Positions 25,410-35,679 are shown, numbered from the stretch's first letter. The stretch: 64,000 bases of DNA from Beverwykella pulmonaria (GCA_001599595.1 BCHH01000003.1:76847-140846), one strand, 5' to 3'. The notes: generated by a model from the sequence alone, not told the origin. Numbers and translations: made by a program.

Positions 25410-26912
25410 CTAGTCATTCCCCCACACAAACTTCAGCTCCATACCTTGCATCTCCTCGCGCGGCTTGATCTCGACCTTGATATCATGATCTGGCTTTGGC
25501 ATGGCATTCCACAAATCCGCGCCCTTCGTGCCCGGCAACACCCACTTGCCCTCATTCCCAACCGGCTCGACATCGTACTGCAGAACAACCATCGCAACCA
25601 GTCCCAAGATAGCGTTTGTTGAGAAGTGTCGTCCAGGACACATGGTTGTTCCGCTCCCGAAGGGGCGATACGAATACGTACTAATCGTCTTATTCTTCCT
25701 CTCTAAGAACCGGCGATGATCGAAAACGCCAACGTCCGCGCCCCAGATCGAAGCATCGTGATGCACGACTGGTCCTGGGATCATGAGCAAGCTACCCTTT
25801 TTGAGGAGGTACGTGTTGGAGAGGAGGATGTCGTGCTTCACAGTTTTGGCGGACATGACGGTGCTATGATACCGCATTGTTTCCTGTAGAACCGAGATGA
25901 GGATAGGGCATTTCGCTTTCAGGTTGCTCAGATTGACTGTCAGCGTCTGATTCTCTCCTCTGGTAGTGAGGTTTGTAAGAAGCTCTTTGCGGACAGACAC
26001 GAGGATGTGGGCATCGGCAAGGACGTGCAGGAAGAGCCAGATAGCGGTGATAGACCCACTGCTCAGGAGCGCGAGGGAGGTTGCGATCTCCATCTTTGCG
26101 CACTCGCTGATCGGCAGGCCATGGCCGAGATTTGCAGCGTACATGTCCTGTATCATCTGAGAGCCCTGGAGATAGTCCCCGTTCTTTAGGTACCGCTCGA
26201 ACGCCGCGATAACCGTTCCGCGAGCTCGAAGATTTCGGCGGGCGGTGAGAGAGGCAAAGGGACTGTATATCACATGGGAGATTCCAGGGAGGAACTTCAG
26301 CCATGCAGCCTCGACTTCTGGATCGCGGAAGGGGTTCTGGGGGCCGTAAACTGTGTTCGTCAGAGCAATAGTGAGTGAATGACGCACAATATCGAAGAGA
26401 TTCAGTGGCCCTTCATGGTATCCCCACTTCGGTACTGTAGCTGCCAGCTCTTCGACAGCCAGTCGCGATGCTGCCTGAAGAAACGGACCATCTTTGAGGT
26501 ACTGGTGAACGAGGCTCGTAAACCCATTCTCTTTCCCCTCGTACGCTTCCTTCAGAGTCTCCCGGCTTGTCTTCGTCAGACCAGAAAAGAGAAACCCGAA
26601 GCCTCTACCCACGGGGTCGAAAGAGAGCGTATTGGCCTGGCGGTGAACGGCCTGGATGAGAGACGGCTGGTTGACGACGTAGATGCGCGAGCATGGCAGG
26701 CGGAGAGTACAGATAGGGAGTTGGTACGAATTCTGGAGCTGGAGGAGGTACGTAACTTTGTGCCTCAGGACACCGAAGACGGGGCCGAGAAAGGGGACGG
26801 AGGTCCCCAGCGGAAGAGGTTCGCGCTTGTCTTGTGTTGCGTGGAGGAGAATGTAGAGTGCGAGCCAGATGGCACCGCATGTCAGCACGCCGATAGCGAG
26901 ATATGTCAACAT
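25410..26912 (-). CDS. cytochrome P450, CYP7/CYP8-like
   Basis: One uninterrupted frame of 500 residues. An N-terminal membrane helix spans about 3-23, ExxR (ETMR) is at 344-347 and the haem loop FGSGTTMCPG has Cys425 as ligand. The I-helix region (ALLSSGSITAIW, 281-292) lacks the usual acidic-plus-threonine oxygen-activation pair. This layout, and the overall pattern, resemble the CYP7/CYP8 (prostacyclin synthase, sterol hydroxylase) clan found in many fungi. The enzyme may therefore act as an isomerase or an unusual hydroxylase, but the substrate is unknown. The lack of introns contrasts with the P450 at 1.8-3.5 kb, so the two are not recent duplicates. Its 3' end faces the carboxypeptidase across 1 kb. 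Confidence 0.9.
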   Translation of the reverse strand: MLTYLAIGVLTCGAIWLALYILLHATQDKREPLPLGTSVPFLGPVFGVLRHKVTYLLQLQNSYQLPICTLRLPCSRIYVVNQPSLIQAVHRQANTLSFDPVGRGFGFLFSGLTKTSRETLKEAYEGKENGFTSLVHQYLKDGPFLQAASRLAVEELAATVPKWGYHEGPLNLFDIVRHSLTIALTNTVYGPQNPFRDPEVEAAWLKFLPGISHVIYSPFASLTARRNLRARGTVIAAFERYLKNGDYLQGSQMIQDMYAANLGHGLPISECAKMEIATSLALLSSGSITAIWLFLHVLADAHILVSVRKELLTNLTTRGENQTLTVNLSNLKAKCPILISVLQETMRYHSTVMSAKTVKHDILLSNTYLLKKGSLLMIPGPVVHHDASIWGADVGVFDHRRFLERKNKTISTYSYRPFGSGTTMCPGRHFSTNAILGLVAMVVLQYDVEPVGNEGKWVLPGTKGADLWNAMPKPDHDIKVEIKPREEMQGMELKFVWGND

Positions 26913-27541
26913 CTTGGATACTCAACAGCGTGTTTCTACGAAATTGTTTTGCACGTATTATTATGTCCAAAATCGAGTTGGAGGTCGCGTTGGGCGGGCG
27001 TGTGGCGATGTCGTATACGTGAGAGAAAGGGGCACCAAGGGGCCTTGCGTCACTCCGATGGTCTTTAAGCTATGGATTGTTTCGTGCTGCAATGAATAAC
27101 AGCCAAGTTGTAGCCGTATGTCGTACGCGTCTTTCGCTGTCCGGACCTATGTTGGCTGTGGTAGGCAAGCGTGTGTCTAGGACAAACCGTGGAGACAAGG
27201 GGCTTTTTGTCTCTCCAAAACTCGTTGCACTTGGCGTGATAGTGAGCAAGGATGAATTTGCGTCCGCGTGATATCCAGCGCTGTGATGGGAGGGAGGGTT
27301 GGTGGCGAGATAACAGACAAACGAGGAGAAAATGCCATGGAAGGCGTTTTGTGTATCAAAGCCACAAGCATTCACTCCCTATCATTGATACCACATCGCT
27401 GAGAGGTGAAAGTAAGACAGCGGAAAGGGTGAGGCATTGTGGAAGCACAATACGGCGTGCACCCGCTCAGTGACCATTCAATACTTCCTGCCTGTCTTAG
27501 GTACGGCCATCCTCAGCATTGTTAGAGAACATCGAGGTGAT

Positions 27542-27601
27542 GGTCCTAGTGTTGGCCCTAGTGTTGGCTCTAGTGTTGGCCCTAGTGATGGCCCCAGTTG
27601 G
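27542..27601. repeat. 12-bp minisatellite, five units
   Basis: Five consecutive variants of GGCCCTAGTGTT, with single-base differences between units and the last unit most divergent. Confidence 0.92.
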
Positions 27602-27932
27602 GGCTCTATGGAACGTGAAGTGACTTAATTGTTCCTGAGGAACGCCTTTACGTACTGTTTACAAAATGTGGCGGGGCACTGGACGGCGCTGTCTGCGCCA
27701 AGGCAGTGAAAAGGGTGAGACGTGGGATGCCCACCATTATATTTGACGCAATACGCCATGCAGATACCCCGCTTCCTCCCAGAATAATCGACAGAGGAGT
27801 TTTCTCCAAATCGTCCTGTCGGAACTGAAAGAGGAGTGATAAGAAAACGGCATCAGATCAGAAGGCCCGCTATGGAAGGAGGCAGATGACAAAACATAAG
27901 TTCAACGCGCTGAATTGACGAGCCTCACTTAC

Positions 27933-28060
27933 CGCCCTTGGTTTTTCGTTGTCTTCGAAGATCATGCCAGAGTGCTGTTACGCTCGAGACGAGTCATGCT
28001 TAACGCCCTTGGTTTTTCGTTATCTTCGAGGATAATGGCAGAGTGCTGTTACGCGCGAGA
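27933..28060. repeat. 57-bp direct repeat, two copies, period 71 bp
   Basis: 27933-27989 and 28004-28060 both run from CGCCCTTGGTTTTTCGTT to GAGTGCTGTTACGC plus CGAGA, with a handful of substitutions, separated by 14 unique bases. Confidence 0.92.
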
Positions 28061-29380
28061 GGGCTAAACTCTCCCATGTCGAATCAACTTAGTTCTTTGT
28101 TATAAACAAGCGAGCCACCAAGTCCCAGGAGCCGAGAAAATGAGGAGGTATGCGATAATATCTGAGTATTTTATTGCATTCCCATAGGATCCTCCCGTAC
28201 TATTCTGCACTTTTGGAAAACTAGTTCTGGTCTTTAGGTATCAATATTTTCTTGAATTCAACAAAGCTATGAAGCGATATTTGGGGAAGCAAATCTGATG
28301 CGTATCATGTAGAGTGAATTGGAGCTCCTGTATTTAGCGTTGTTAGGCTCTGCGCTTTTCAGCTAGTTTCATTGTCCCCTCCTCGACACTGTCACTGTAC
28401 CGATTATTCTCAATGACACCCGCAACAGTCAAACTCAGCTCGAATTTTCTCAGAGTTACTGAAGCGATGCGTGGAAAGAGTGAAAGCAATCCTCCCTCTG
28501 TTTCTGTATATATCTTGCTCTCTCTCTATATCCCCTCAATATGAAGTCCCTAAGGTAGGTTTTCACCGTAAAATGTCACCTGGGTTGATTGGTGGACATA
28601 TCCCTCCAGGAAACAACTTAGCGCATGTCATCAACTGAAATGGGGCATGCTCGTGTCCGGGTGATCATGTGAAAGCATTTTGTGAGCACTGTCATGTCGC
28701 CTTCTCGTATCATGTCTGGCTAACGGGGGATCTTTTGTGACAGAGGTATAGGCGTCTGCTCCGAGTGATTCGAGTAAAATTATGTCTCGAATGTCTTTAG
28801 GGCACCTGCAACCGCGGGGCATTCTATATTTTATTAGAGATAGAGTTGCTTTTCTCCGCCTTCGCTTTCTACGATTTACATCGCATCACCTCGCATCACA
28901 CTTCTCAAACCCCTCTCTTGATCCGCGCCGTATACCTCAGTCTGTATGCACTCCCATGTTGGTTAGCAAATCTACCTTTCCCTAACTTTCCGACATCAAC
29001 ATTGAGTTCTCCATAAATGCGCAGATGTTTCCTGACCATCTCCTCCATCTCGCCCAAAGCTATCCCTCTTTCGCCCCACTGAAGCAGCTCTAGAGGCTCT
29101 GACCCGGAACTGCACCCATTTTTGAAGTCTAGCGTACGAATCTAATTGGTGCAAGCTAAAGTCTCCAAAAAGTCCACAGCCTGTGCTCTTCCCGAAAGTA
29201 TGGATCGAGGTATGTAGCCTGGAGTCTAGTTCGAAAGGAGTTTAGCAAGCTCTTTCTGCCTAGAGTTCTGCCCAAGAGGCAAACTAGGAATGCTAACTTC
29301 AACCTCTGCCTGTCGTATTCTCATCTCAGTTTCTCTCGTCACATCCATGTTCAACACGTAACGAGGGCAATCAATCCATC

Positions 29381-30595
29381 ATGCCGAAGGCTAAGAAAGC
29401 TACTCGTAACGCATATCGACCTGAGATTCGCGTCGAGCAACCAGAGAGAAGCAGTGGCACACGAACGCGTACCAAGTCGCACCCGTTAACAACCCCAAAC
29501 CGAGCACTCGCTGGCAGCCAAAGAAGCCAGCTCTTTCATCCCTTTGCACGGCCTCTGCACGAAATCGAAGACGCAAACCGAAAAACGCCCCTCTTCAGCC
29601 TTCCAAACGAACTGATCCAGGACATTGCCAACAGCCTACCCCTTGCATCCGCCATCTGTTTCACGCTTACATGCAAAGAGGCGGCCGAAATTGTTGGCAC
29701 GCGCTCATGGGAGGAATACAAAAAGACGCACCGCCGGAGCGCACACCGGAAAGCTTTTCTAGAACTGCTTATACGAGATTGGAGCGACGTATTGGAGTTT
29801 TGTCACAGATGTAACACCCTCCATCCACCACTCCAACCGCCCAGGAGCCATCGCAAAACGTAACTGACGACGTGTTGTTTCGGCCAGGAAGCCATGATCG
29901 ACTACCTCAGGACTACTTCTATCAAAGGTGAAAAGGCGGTCATGCATAACAATGGTCTTACCCTTAGCTATACGGCGCTTGGATGCAGACATCATGATAA
30001 TTGCAGCGCAATGTGGCGCACGATGGCTACAGGAGACGTGGGACATGTTGGTCTAGCTGGAGCAGTCCTAGAGGAGCAAGATTACGTCGGGAGCGGAAAT
30101 GGCAGCCTGAATATCTCTACCTTCCGGGAGGACGAGGATCACACACGGGCTTGGAGTACACCAAGCGGCCGCACACTGTTCGAATACGATCCCAACTTTC
30201 AGTTGAACGGCCAGACTGTAAGGATGGGAATGCTTCTGGTCGAGGATGGAGGTCCGCAGCCCGGGGGGGTGGACGCAAACGGCAACCGCTTACCAGGTCC
30301 AGGTGGGCCATTTTTAAGCTGGAGGATGGAGGAAAAGGTGTCAAGATCTGTATTGTATGTGATGTATGTACAGCTGATATATATAATTGACGGACTGATT
30401 AGTCAGTGGCATATCCACGTGACATTATGGTGTCCTGGGCTTACACCATTCTTCTTTCAATTCTAGCAAGGCTGCACTTGCTCGGTTCTGAGACTAAGTG
30501 GGCGGTTTATGTTTTGCGGAAAGGATAGAGATTTTCGAGAGCTTTTGATGTGGGATGCGCGTGCACTTCGGGAACATCTTTCCAGATTGTGGTAA
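29381..30595 (+). pseudogene. F-box-type protein pseudogene, interrupted by element 1
   Basis: The N-terminal 160 codons are open and contain an F-box-like helix set (LPNELIQDIANSLPL ... FTLTCKEAAEIVG) at about 70-105 after a basic, disordered leader. A TAA stop at 29861 interrupts the frame, yet the same frame continues with coherent protein-like sequence (CCFGQEAMIDYL); a 1-nt frame change soon after is suggested because the alternative frame reads PQDYFYQR. A 133-bp TG...CA-type element sits at 30313-30445. With the element and one target copy ignored, the frame meets one more TAG and then continues to a charged C-terminus ending at 30595. F-box proteins are substrate receptors of SCF ubiquitin ligases. 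An intact 160-residue protein could still be made, but the gene looks dead. Confidence 0.6.
30313..30445 (-). mobile_element. short LTR-like element, copy 1
   Basis: A 133-bp element with terminal inverted TTTAAGC...GCTTACA ends, flanked by perfect CCATT duplications (30308-30312 and 30446-30450). It shares most of its length with 30895-31028. The reverse strand reads as a small LTR: CACGTGG, then a TATATAT box, then a pyrimidine-rich part. It lies inside the F-box-type pseudogene. Confidence 0.85.
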
Positions 30596-30714
30596 TTGGT
30601 CCGCAGATGAATGAATATAATCAAGGCTTCCTGATTGCTTGATCCTTTCGAACTCCGTAAAAGCCATGTACAAAAGCTAACAGAGTCGACCCCTTCAGAC
30701 ATACGAAACGTCTA

Positions 30715-30774
30715 GATCCCGTTTTCGTAGTCCATAACGCCCCTGATCCTGTTTTCGCAGTCCATAACGCTTCT
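30715..30774. repeat. 30-bp tandem repeat, two units
   Basis: GATCCYGTTTTCGYAGTCCA plus TAACGCYYCT repeated twice. On the reverse strand it would encode a duplicated RYGLRK motif in the former tail of the ankyrin gene. Confidence 0.9.
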
Positions 30775-30894
30775 GCTTGCCAGGTAAAGCACCAACATTC
30801 TTTTCTACAGGCCAAGACCGCTTTTTTGCTACACTTCTCTTCTGTTCACTGGGGATGACTTTCTCGATCTTGGGCTTGAACAGTGTCGTGGAGT

Positions 30895-31028
30895 TGTAAG
30901 CTGGAGGGCGGAGGAAAGAGGTGTCAAGATGTGTATTGTATGTGATGTATGTACAGCTGATATATATATGTGACGGACTGATTAGTCAGTGGCATATCCA
31001 CGTGACATTATGGTGTCCTCGGCTTACA
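30895..31028 (-). mobile_element. short LTR-like element, copy 2
   Basis: A 134-bp element starting TGTAAGCTGGAGG and ending CCTCGGCTTACA, flanked by perfect GGAGT duplications (30890-30894 and 31029-31033). TG...CA ends plus 5-bp duplications are the hallmark of LTR-retrotransposon integration. It supplies the present stop codon of the ankyrin gene to its right. Confidence 0.9.
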
Positions 31029-31517
31029 GGAGTTATATGGATAGTACCCGTCAAGTGTGTCAAATGCATCGCGCCTCTTAATAAAATCTTCGTCTGTTTC
31101 TGGACCAAACTTCTCCTCAGCTAAGAGCACGATCTTCTGATCTTTACTCGTCCTCACCGCATCCAGTCCGCAAAGAGTGTCAATGGCATTATGAAATGGA
31201 AAGAGTCCAAAGGCAAGAGACATGCTGGTCCGGTTTCTTGCTCTGACATCAGCGCCTTTGTCAAGAAGGAATTGAACAGCGTCGTAGTCAGCTCGGTTTG
31301 CGGCATCGTATAGTGCTGTGACTTGTTCGCGTGATACCTTGGGACCCATAGGGCGACGAGAAGGGGACGCTTCATACAACCCGTTTATGTCGGCACCCTG
31401 ATCGAGTAACGCGGCTGCGGCTTCGAAGCGGCCTGTATCCGACTGGCGTAGGGCAGTGATAAATTCTTTCGAGAGCGGCCAGAATTGAGGCCGCGGATCA
31501 ACAGGTGGAGTAGTCAT
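31008..31517 (-). CDS. ankyrin-repeat protein, C-terminus replaced by an inserted element
   Basis: The current frame encodes 169 residues with two ankyrin-like repeats (around 27-50, ALLDQGADINGLYEAS, and 68-95, ALYDAANRADYDAVQFLLDKGADV). Ankyrin repeats mediate protein-protein contacts, so no enzyme role is implied. The last six residues (CKPRTP) and the stop are encoded by the end of the element at 30895-31028. On the far side of the element the frame resumes exactly in phase after one target copy and stays open for 64 codons, basic and with a duplicated RYGLRK motif, to a TGA at 30697-30695. The natural gene therefore was about 227 residues long (31517-30695). No intron is evident. Whether the shortened protein is made is unknown. 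Confidence 0.75.
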   Translation of the reverse strand: MTTPPVDPRPQFWPLSKEFITALRQSDTGRFEAAAALLDQGADINGLYEASPSRRPMGPKVSREQVTALYDAANRADYDAVQFLLDKGADVRARNRTSMSLAFGLFPFHNAIDTLCGLDAVRTSKDQKIVLLAEEKFGPETDEDFIKRRDAFDTLDGYYPYNSCKPRTP

Positions 31518-32168
31518 GGTCTAGCGCGATGTGGTGTGATGGTCGTGTTAACAAGACTTGATGCGAAGATCCGCGACTGAGGATCTCGAAGTTCGCTAGG
31601 ATCAAGCGTGGTAGCCCGCGGGATGAAGGTGCATCAGTCTTCAAGTGGAGCTTAGCTGTGCCACATAAGTGCCTGAGCAAGGCGCGGACTTTCGGCGAAA
31701 AGTAACACCGATCGGACGGATCACATAATTATCGCACATGTGAGTAAAAACGAGAGTTCACAGGTAATAGCCATCAGTTTTTGTGACTAATCATGGCTTG
31801 CACAGCGGAGGTGGAGGGGAATTGATACGGGCACCACCGCTTTTGCGACACCACCTGACTAAGCATAATCATGACTAAGCCGCCAACACCACATCGGCTC
31901 CCTAGCAACGGATGTTGACTGTGTCACTATACCCTCTGCTGCTTCCCTCCGCAGCGTCCCCCGCCGTAAACTACCATGGAACCTCTTCCTGGGTCGATTT
32001 ATCCTAACCAAGAAGCCCTTCTTTCTTCGATGCAACAATTTGCTCTTAAACATGACTATAATATGGCGCTTGGCCGCAAACAAGAATGTGCTATTAGGAT
32101 GCAACCTTAGTGGGAAATACCAAGATCAAATTAATGCACCTAACAGCTCTAAGCGCTGAAAGACATCT
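31518..32168. other. intergenic spacer
   Basis: Promoter side of the ankyrin gene. Nothing else recognised before the element at 32169. Confidence 0.45.
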
Positions 32169-32333
32169 TGTAAGCAGGACACTCTGTCACGTGGATTTGC
32201 CACTGACTAATCAGTCCGTCATATATATATCAGCTGTACATATCTCATACACACACACATCTCACACACATATATATACACACAGACATACAATACACAT
32301 CTTCATACTCTTTCCTCCACGCTCCAGCTTACA
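32169..32333 (+). mobile_element. short LTR-like element, copy 3
   Basis: A 165-bp copy in the opposite orientation to copies 1 and 2: TGTAAGCAGGACAC...CTCCAGCTTACA with perfect CATCT duplications (32164-32168 and 32334-32338). The extra length comes from an expanded AC/AT microsatellite after the TATATATAT box. Confidence 0.9.
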
Positions 32334-32946
32334 CATCTACGCAACAAATCGGCTGTCCTTTTCATCTTTATAGGGCGTGTTGCAGTATGTTAAGTTTCAA
32401 AGTGGTCGAAGAGCTTCGGGTGAGTGTCACGAGAGGCTATTTGTAGTGGATAAACAAAAGTCAATTGGCTATCAAACTACCGATACAATCTCAGGTGCGA
32501 TAAACTATCATACAAGACGTTGCGTAAGGAGAAGTACCTGGCCTGGTTCGTGCGTCAGCGGTCTGGTTCGTGCGCGGGTCAAGCCCAATTGGGCTTGGCT
32601 AAGCATTCCAGGTCAGGTTGGCTAGTTGCCGAGCTCGTCGTTCGGAGAGTACTGTACTTGTCCCCACAAAGTTCCAAGTTGACTACTTAACAAAAAGGCT
32701 TGTGATTACGACCTGGCATTCTTTTGGACGCGATTTATACCATGCTTCTAGGTATTAGAAGTTATTTGTGAGAAGATAAGGGGATTTTCTGGGGCTGGAA
32801 AAGCGGAATGATGAATGGTGGAGTCCATCCAGGACTGTGGCAGAATTCGAGTGCGAATGAGAAGGGACCGAGTACGGGTTGGGTTTAAATTGGTCAAGAG
32901 AGTAGAAACGTTTTCCCAAGGAAGTTAAGATCTAATCTGTGGCAAT
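32334..32946. other. gene-free spacer between two elements
   Basis: No coding signal seen. I looked here for the missing part of the rhodopsin-domain gene and did not find it. Confidence 0.45.
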
Positions 32947-33146
32947 TGTCGGCATGTGGGTCACATGACGAGTCACCTCCTCACCTTTAGGTTTGCTCAT
33001 GTGACTCACGTCTATGTTTGTGTTCACTATCTTGGCAGGCTCCTAGCGTGCTTGGTAAGACTATAAATATTTCTTCGGTAGCTCCTCCTCTGTAGAATCA
33101 ATGCAACGAACATCATTCTATCAATCTACTTCGTCACATCACGACA
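32947..33146 (+). mobile_element. solo-LTR-like element B, copy 1
   Basis: About 200 bp from TGTCGGCATGTGG to CACATCACGACA, closely related to 53605-53793. It has a TATAAATA box and pyrimidine-rich downstream part and ends TG...CA. The flanks GCAAT and GCAGT match at four of five bases, as in an aged target duplication. No primer-binding site or internal domain is present, so a solo LTR is the simplest reading. Confidence 0.75.
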
Positions 33147-33684
33147 GCAGTTACTTGCAGTTCCTATGTCTCCACAGCGCCTGTACTGTTCCTTACTTGC
33201 CAGTCGGGCGATCTGGATGTGGCAGGCCCATTGTATCCCCTTGTGCATGCCGAATATTCGCAGGCAGAGGAAAAGGATGCTGCATTTCACCGGCGCGATC
33301 AGAGGCGCATATTTGAGTTGGTCGAAGTATGCGAGCTTTGCATACAGCGGCAAGCCTTCTGGCTTGTTTGCGATTACCCATAGCAGATGTCGACCCAAAC
33401 CCAACTGTGTGAGCTTGACCTCGACTGCAATAGAAGGTATGAAGAGGACTTGCGCAGTGGCACGTTAGAACTAACATGGGGTTTAGGTATGCTCTCCAAC
33501 GTACGACAACAATCAGCACCAACCAGTCGTCCCACGACAGCTTAGAACCGCCGGCGCGTCGCGCCCAGAAGCGCAAGGCAACGGCGATGATGGCGCATCC
33601 ACGAGGCACAATATCGGCAGAGAGGGCGCCAGGCCCGCGATTTGCATTGAGTTGCTCGGGGGTCAGCGGAGGCAATACGGACAT
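33147..33684 (-). pseudogene. fungal rhodopsin-domain membrane protein, truncated at an LTR
   Basis: From ATG 33684 the first exon reads MSVLPPLTPEQLNANRGP..., then a helix and the signature RFWARRAGGSKLSWDDWL of the fungal rhodopsin-domain (SAT4/PTH11-related) family. After an intron with donor GTACGT, a second exon gives GLGRHLLWVI and a helix with LKYAPLIAPVKCSILFLCLRIFG cut here by position, matching helices 3-4. The conserved remainder (helices 5-7) is absent: reading reaches a probable GTAAGG donor at about 33197 and then the solo LTR at 33146. Intact members have seven helices and about 350-450 residues. The exact intron acceptor is uncertain. These are candidate GPCR-like sensors; this copy is probably non-functional. 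Confidence 0.6.
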
Positions 33685-34268
33685 GATGGAAAATGAGTGA
33701 GAGGCTGAGAAACAGAGGCGGCGCAGAGGTGGACGATGAGGACTTCTGGAACTCCCAGCGATCGATGGAGGCGCAGAATGCGGGTTCCCATCTACCGAAG
33801 ATGGCTGCAAGACGGTTGGTGGCACAGCAGTTGGAGAGGAAATGAGGGATCACCAAATAAGCATTCCTGAGGGAGCCTGTCGTTCCAGCGTGCAATCGAA
33901 TTTGGGGTAGGGAGCCGTATCAAAACTGAAAATGAGCTTGAGGAGGAATCATCCAGGGGCACACGCCGGCTTCATCACCGTGCCTTGGGGGTTTAAAGTC
34001 ACAACCTCCCACGGCAGCGGACCAGGATGGATTGCGTAATGACGGGTTGCGGGAGCCGCGGAGCCGGCTAAAAGTAGACTCGTGCAGTATCGAATAAACT
34101 TCTCTACCATAACGGCGGGATTCCGCGCTTCTAACACGCATCCAGAGGAGACCGCAAGCTACAAGCAGCCTCTTTTCCAAGTAGTTTGTGTCCAATACTT
34201 AGCCAAACAATCACGTTTTTCTGGAGTCTCCTCAATCGCACGCAAAACCTAGCCATTGTCCCTCGAAA
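33685..34268. other. divergent promoter region
   Basis: Between the rhodopsin-domain remnant (leftward) and the acyltransferase (rightward). No gene recognised. Confidence 0.45.
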
Positions 34269-35679
34269 ATGCAGTTTCCCTGGAAAGAGGTTGCGCCTGG
34301 AAGATTCGAACGGCAACTGGATAATTCAGAGCGATTTCTGAAAGCCGTTGCAGTTCCTTTCAAGCCACTGGGCCGCGAGAACTGGGCTTTGAACATTATC
34401 CTCGACGTTTCCTTTTCAGAGAGCAATACACAAGCCACTACTGTTGCCCTGCGTCAGGCGTGGCTAAAGACACGGTATTTCCATCCCTTCATCGCTGTTC
34501 ATCTGCACATCGAAGAGAACAGGTTCGAGTACGTCACGCCGGACGAAGACGCTCTACAGAAATGGCTGGCTGAATCGTTCTTCGTTCACGATGGCACGAC
34601 AGTCGACGACTTCCTGCTGCATGCTGGTTGGGCCGAGTTTTCTTCAGTTCACTACTTTCCGCAGTCATCCCAACTCCTCATGAGGACTCACCATTGGCTA
34701 GTAGGATTTAAGCGGGCATTTTTCGAAGCGCCGTTCACTGATTATTTGCCAGGTTGATGGTGTTGGCGGCTTACATCTCGCCAATCGCTTCCTTGAATTA
34801 TATGCCATGGGTGGCCCCGCGCCCGAATTCGGACATGAGGCGAAGTTTCTCCCCCCCTGTCTTGTGGACGCAGCAGGTTTGCCATTGGGTAAAGAACCAG
34901 CAGCACAAGAGAAGGCACAAGCAAAGTTCATGGAATTTGCCGGAAACCTCCCTTCGATAGGGCTTCCCATTGAGACATCGCCAACAGGCCCGGGTGGTGG
35001 CAAGAGGAGGTACATTTCCTTCCCACAGACGAAACTTGATGCTCTCCTACAGGCTTGTAGGGCCAAAGACATGACCATTGCCGCCGCAGTCCATGCAGCT
35101 CTTGCTATCGCTACGCAGGAAAAGGCATACAAGTCAGAAATGGCCAAAAACTTTACTACTGTAGCCTTCTTCGATTATCGGAAGTATTTGCCTGACCCGT
35201 ACTGCAACACTCAACAGTACCCCATGGGCGTCTGGATGCTCGGCCTGCCCTTTTCTCTTCCACCAGGGGACTTCGCTACCCACGCAGATACATGCAAGAA
35301 GATATACAAGCAGCCAGTTGCACGCGACGTCTTCCCCTTGTTCGACTCGTACGAGATCTTTTGTGGAATCATGGCCGATGCGTTCGGGGCTCCACCGCCG
35401 CCGGGACTTCCTTTGCCCAGCCAACCCCAGCTTAGTAGCATTGGCTTAATTGATGGGAATATCAAATTATCGTATCCGGGCGTAAATACTATCACCATCA
35501 ATCGTGTGGAGCCTGTATTGGACTCCATGCTCACCACGCCTGTGATCTTTCAGTGGTCCTTCAGGGGCAACTTTTATGTCAATGCGTGCTATAACGAGGA
35601 ATGGAACACGGGTGAGTTTATTGATGCGTTCCTACAGCGCATCGGGGAGGTTCTTATGGAGGGACTGGGGGTTTCTTGA
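34269..35679 (+). CDS. condensation-type O-acyltransferase of the PKS locus
   Basis: Two exons (34269-34700, 34753-35679) give 452 residues. The catalytic HHxxxDG motif (HHWLVDG, 141-147) is formed across the splice junction; without splicing the frame ends at once. The rest follows the chloramphenicol acetyltransferase/condensation fold seen in trichothecene 3-O-acetyltransferase-like fungal enzymes, with a C-terminal NFYVNACYNEEW segment. Such enzymes move an acyl group from CoA or a carrier protein onto a hydroxyl of a secondary metabolite. It lies 315 bp upstream of a ketosynthase gene in the same direction, so acylation of its polyketide is the natural inference. All catalytic features are intact although the PKS is not. 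Confidence 0.85.

Larger units (their letters stand above)
26913..29380. other. gene-poor region with tandem repeats
   Basis: About 2.5 kb of divergent spacer. It contains a 12-bp tandem repeat at 27542-27601 and a direct duplication at 27933-28060. Short open frames have no recognisable domain. Confidence 0.5.

Noticed and set aside
29215..29245. Possible tRNA T-arm (TAGTTCGAAAGG)
   Set aside because: No matching acceptor or anticodon arms could be folded around it. I found no convincing tRNA or 5S gene in the window.
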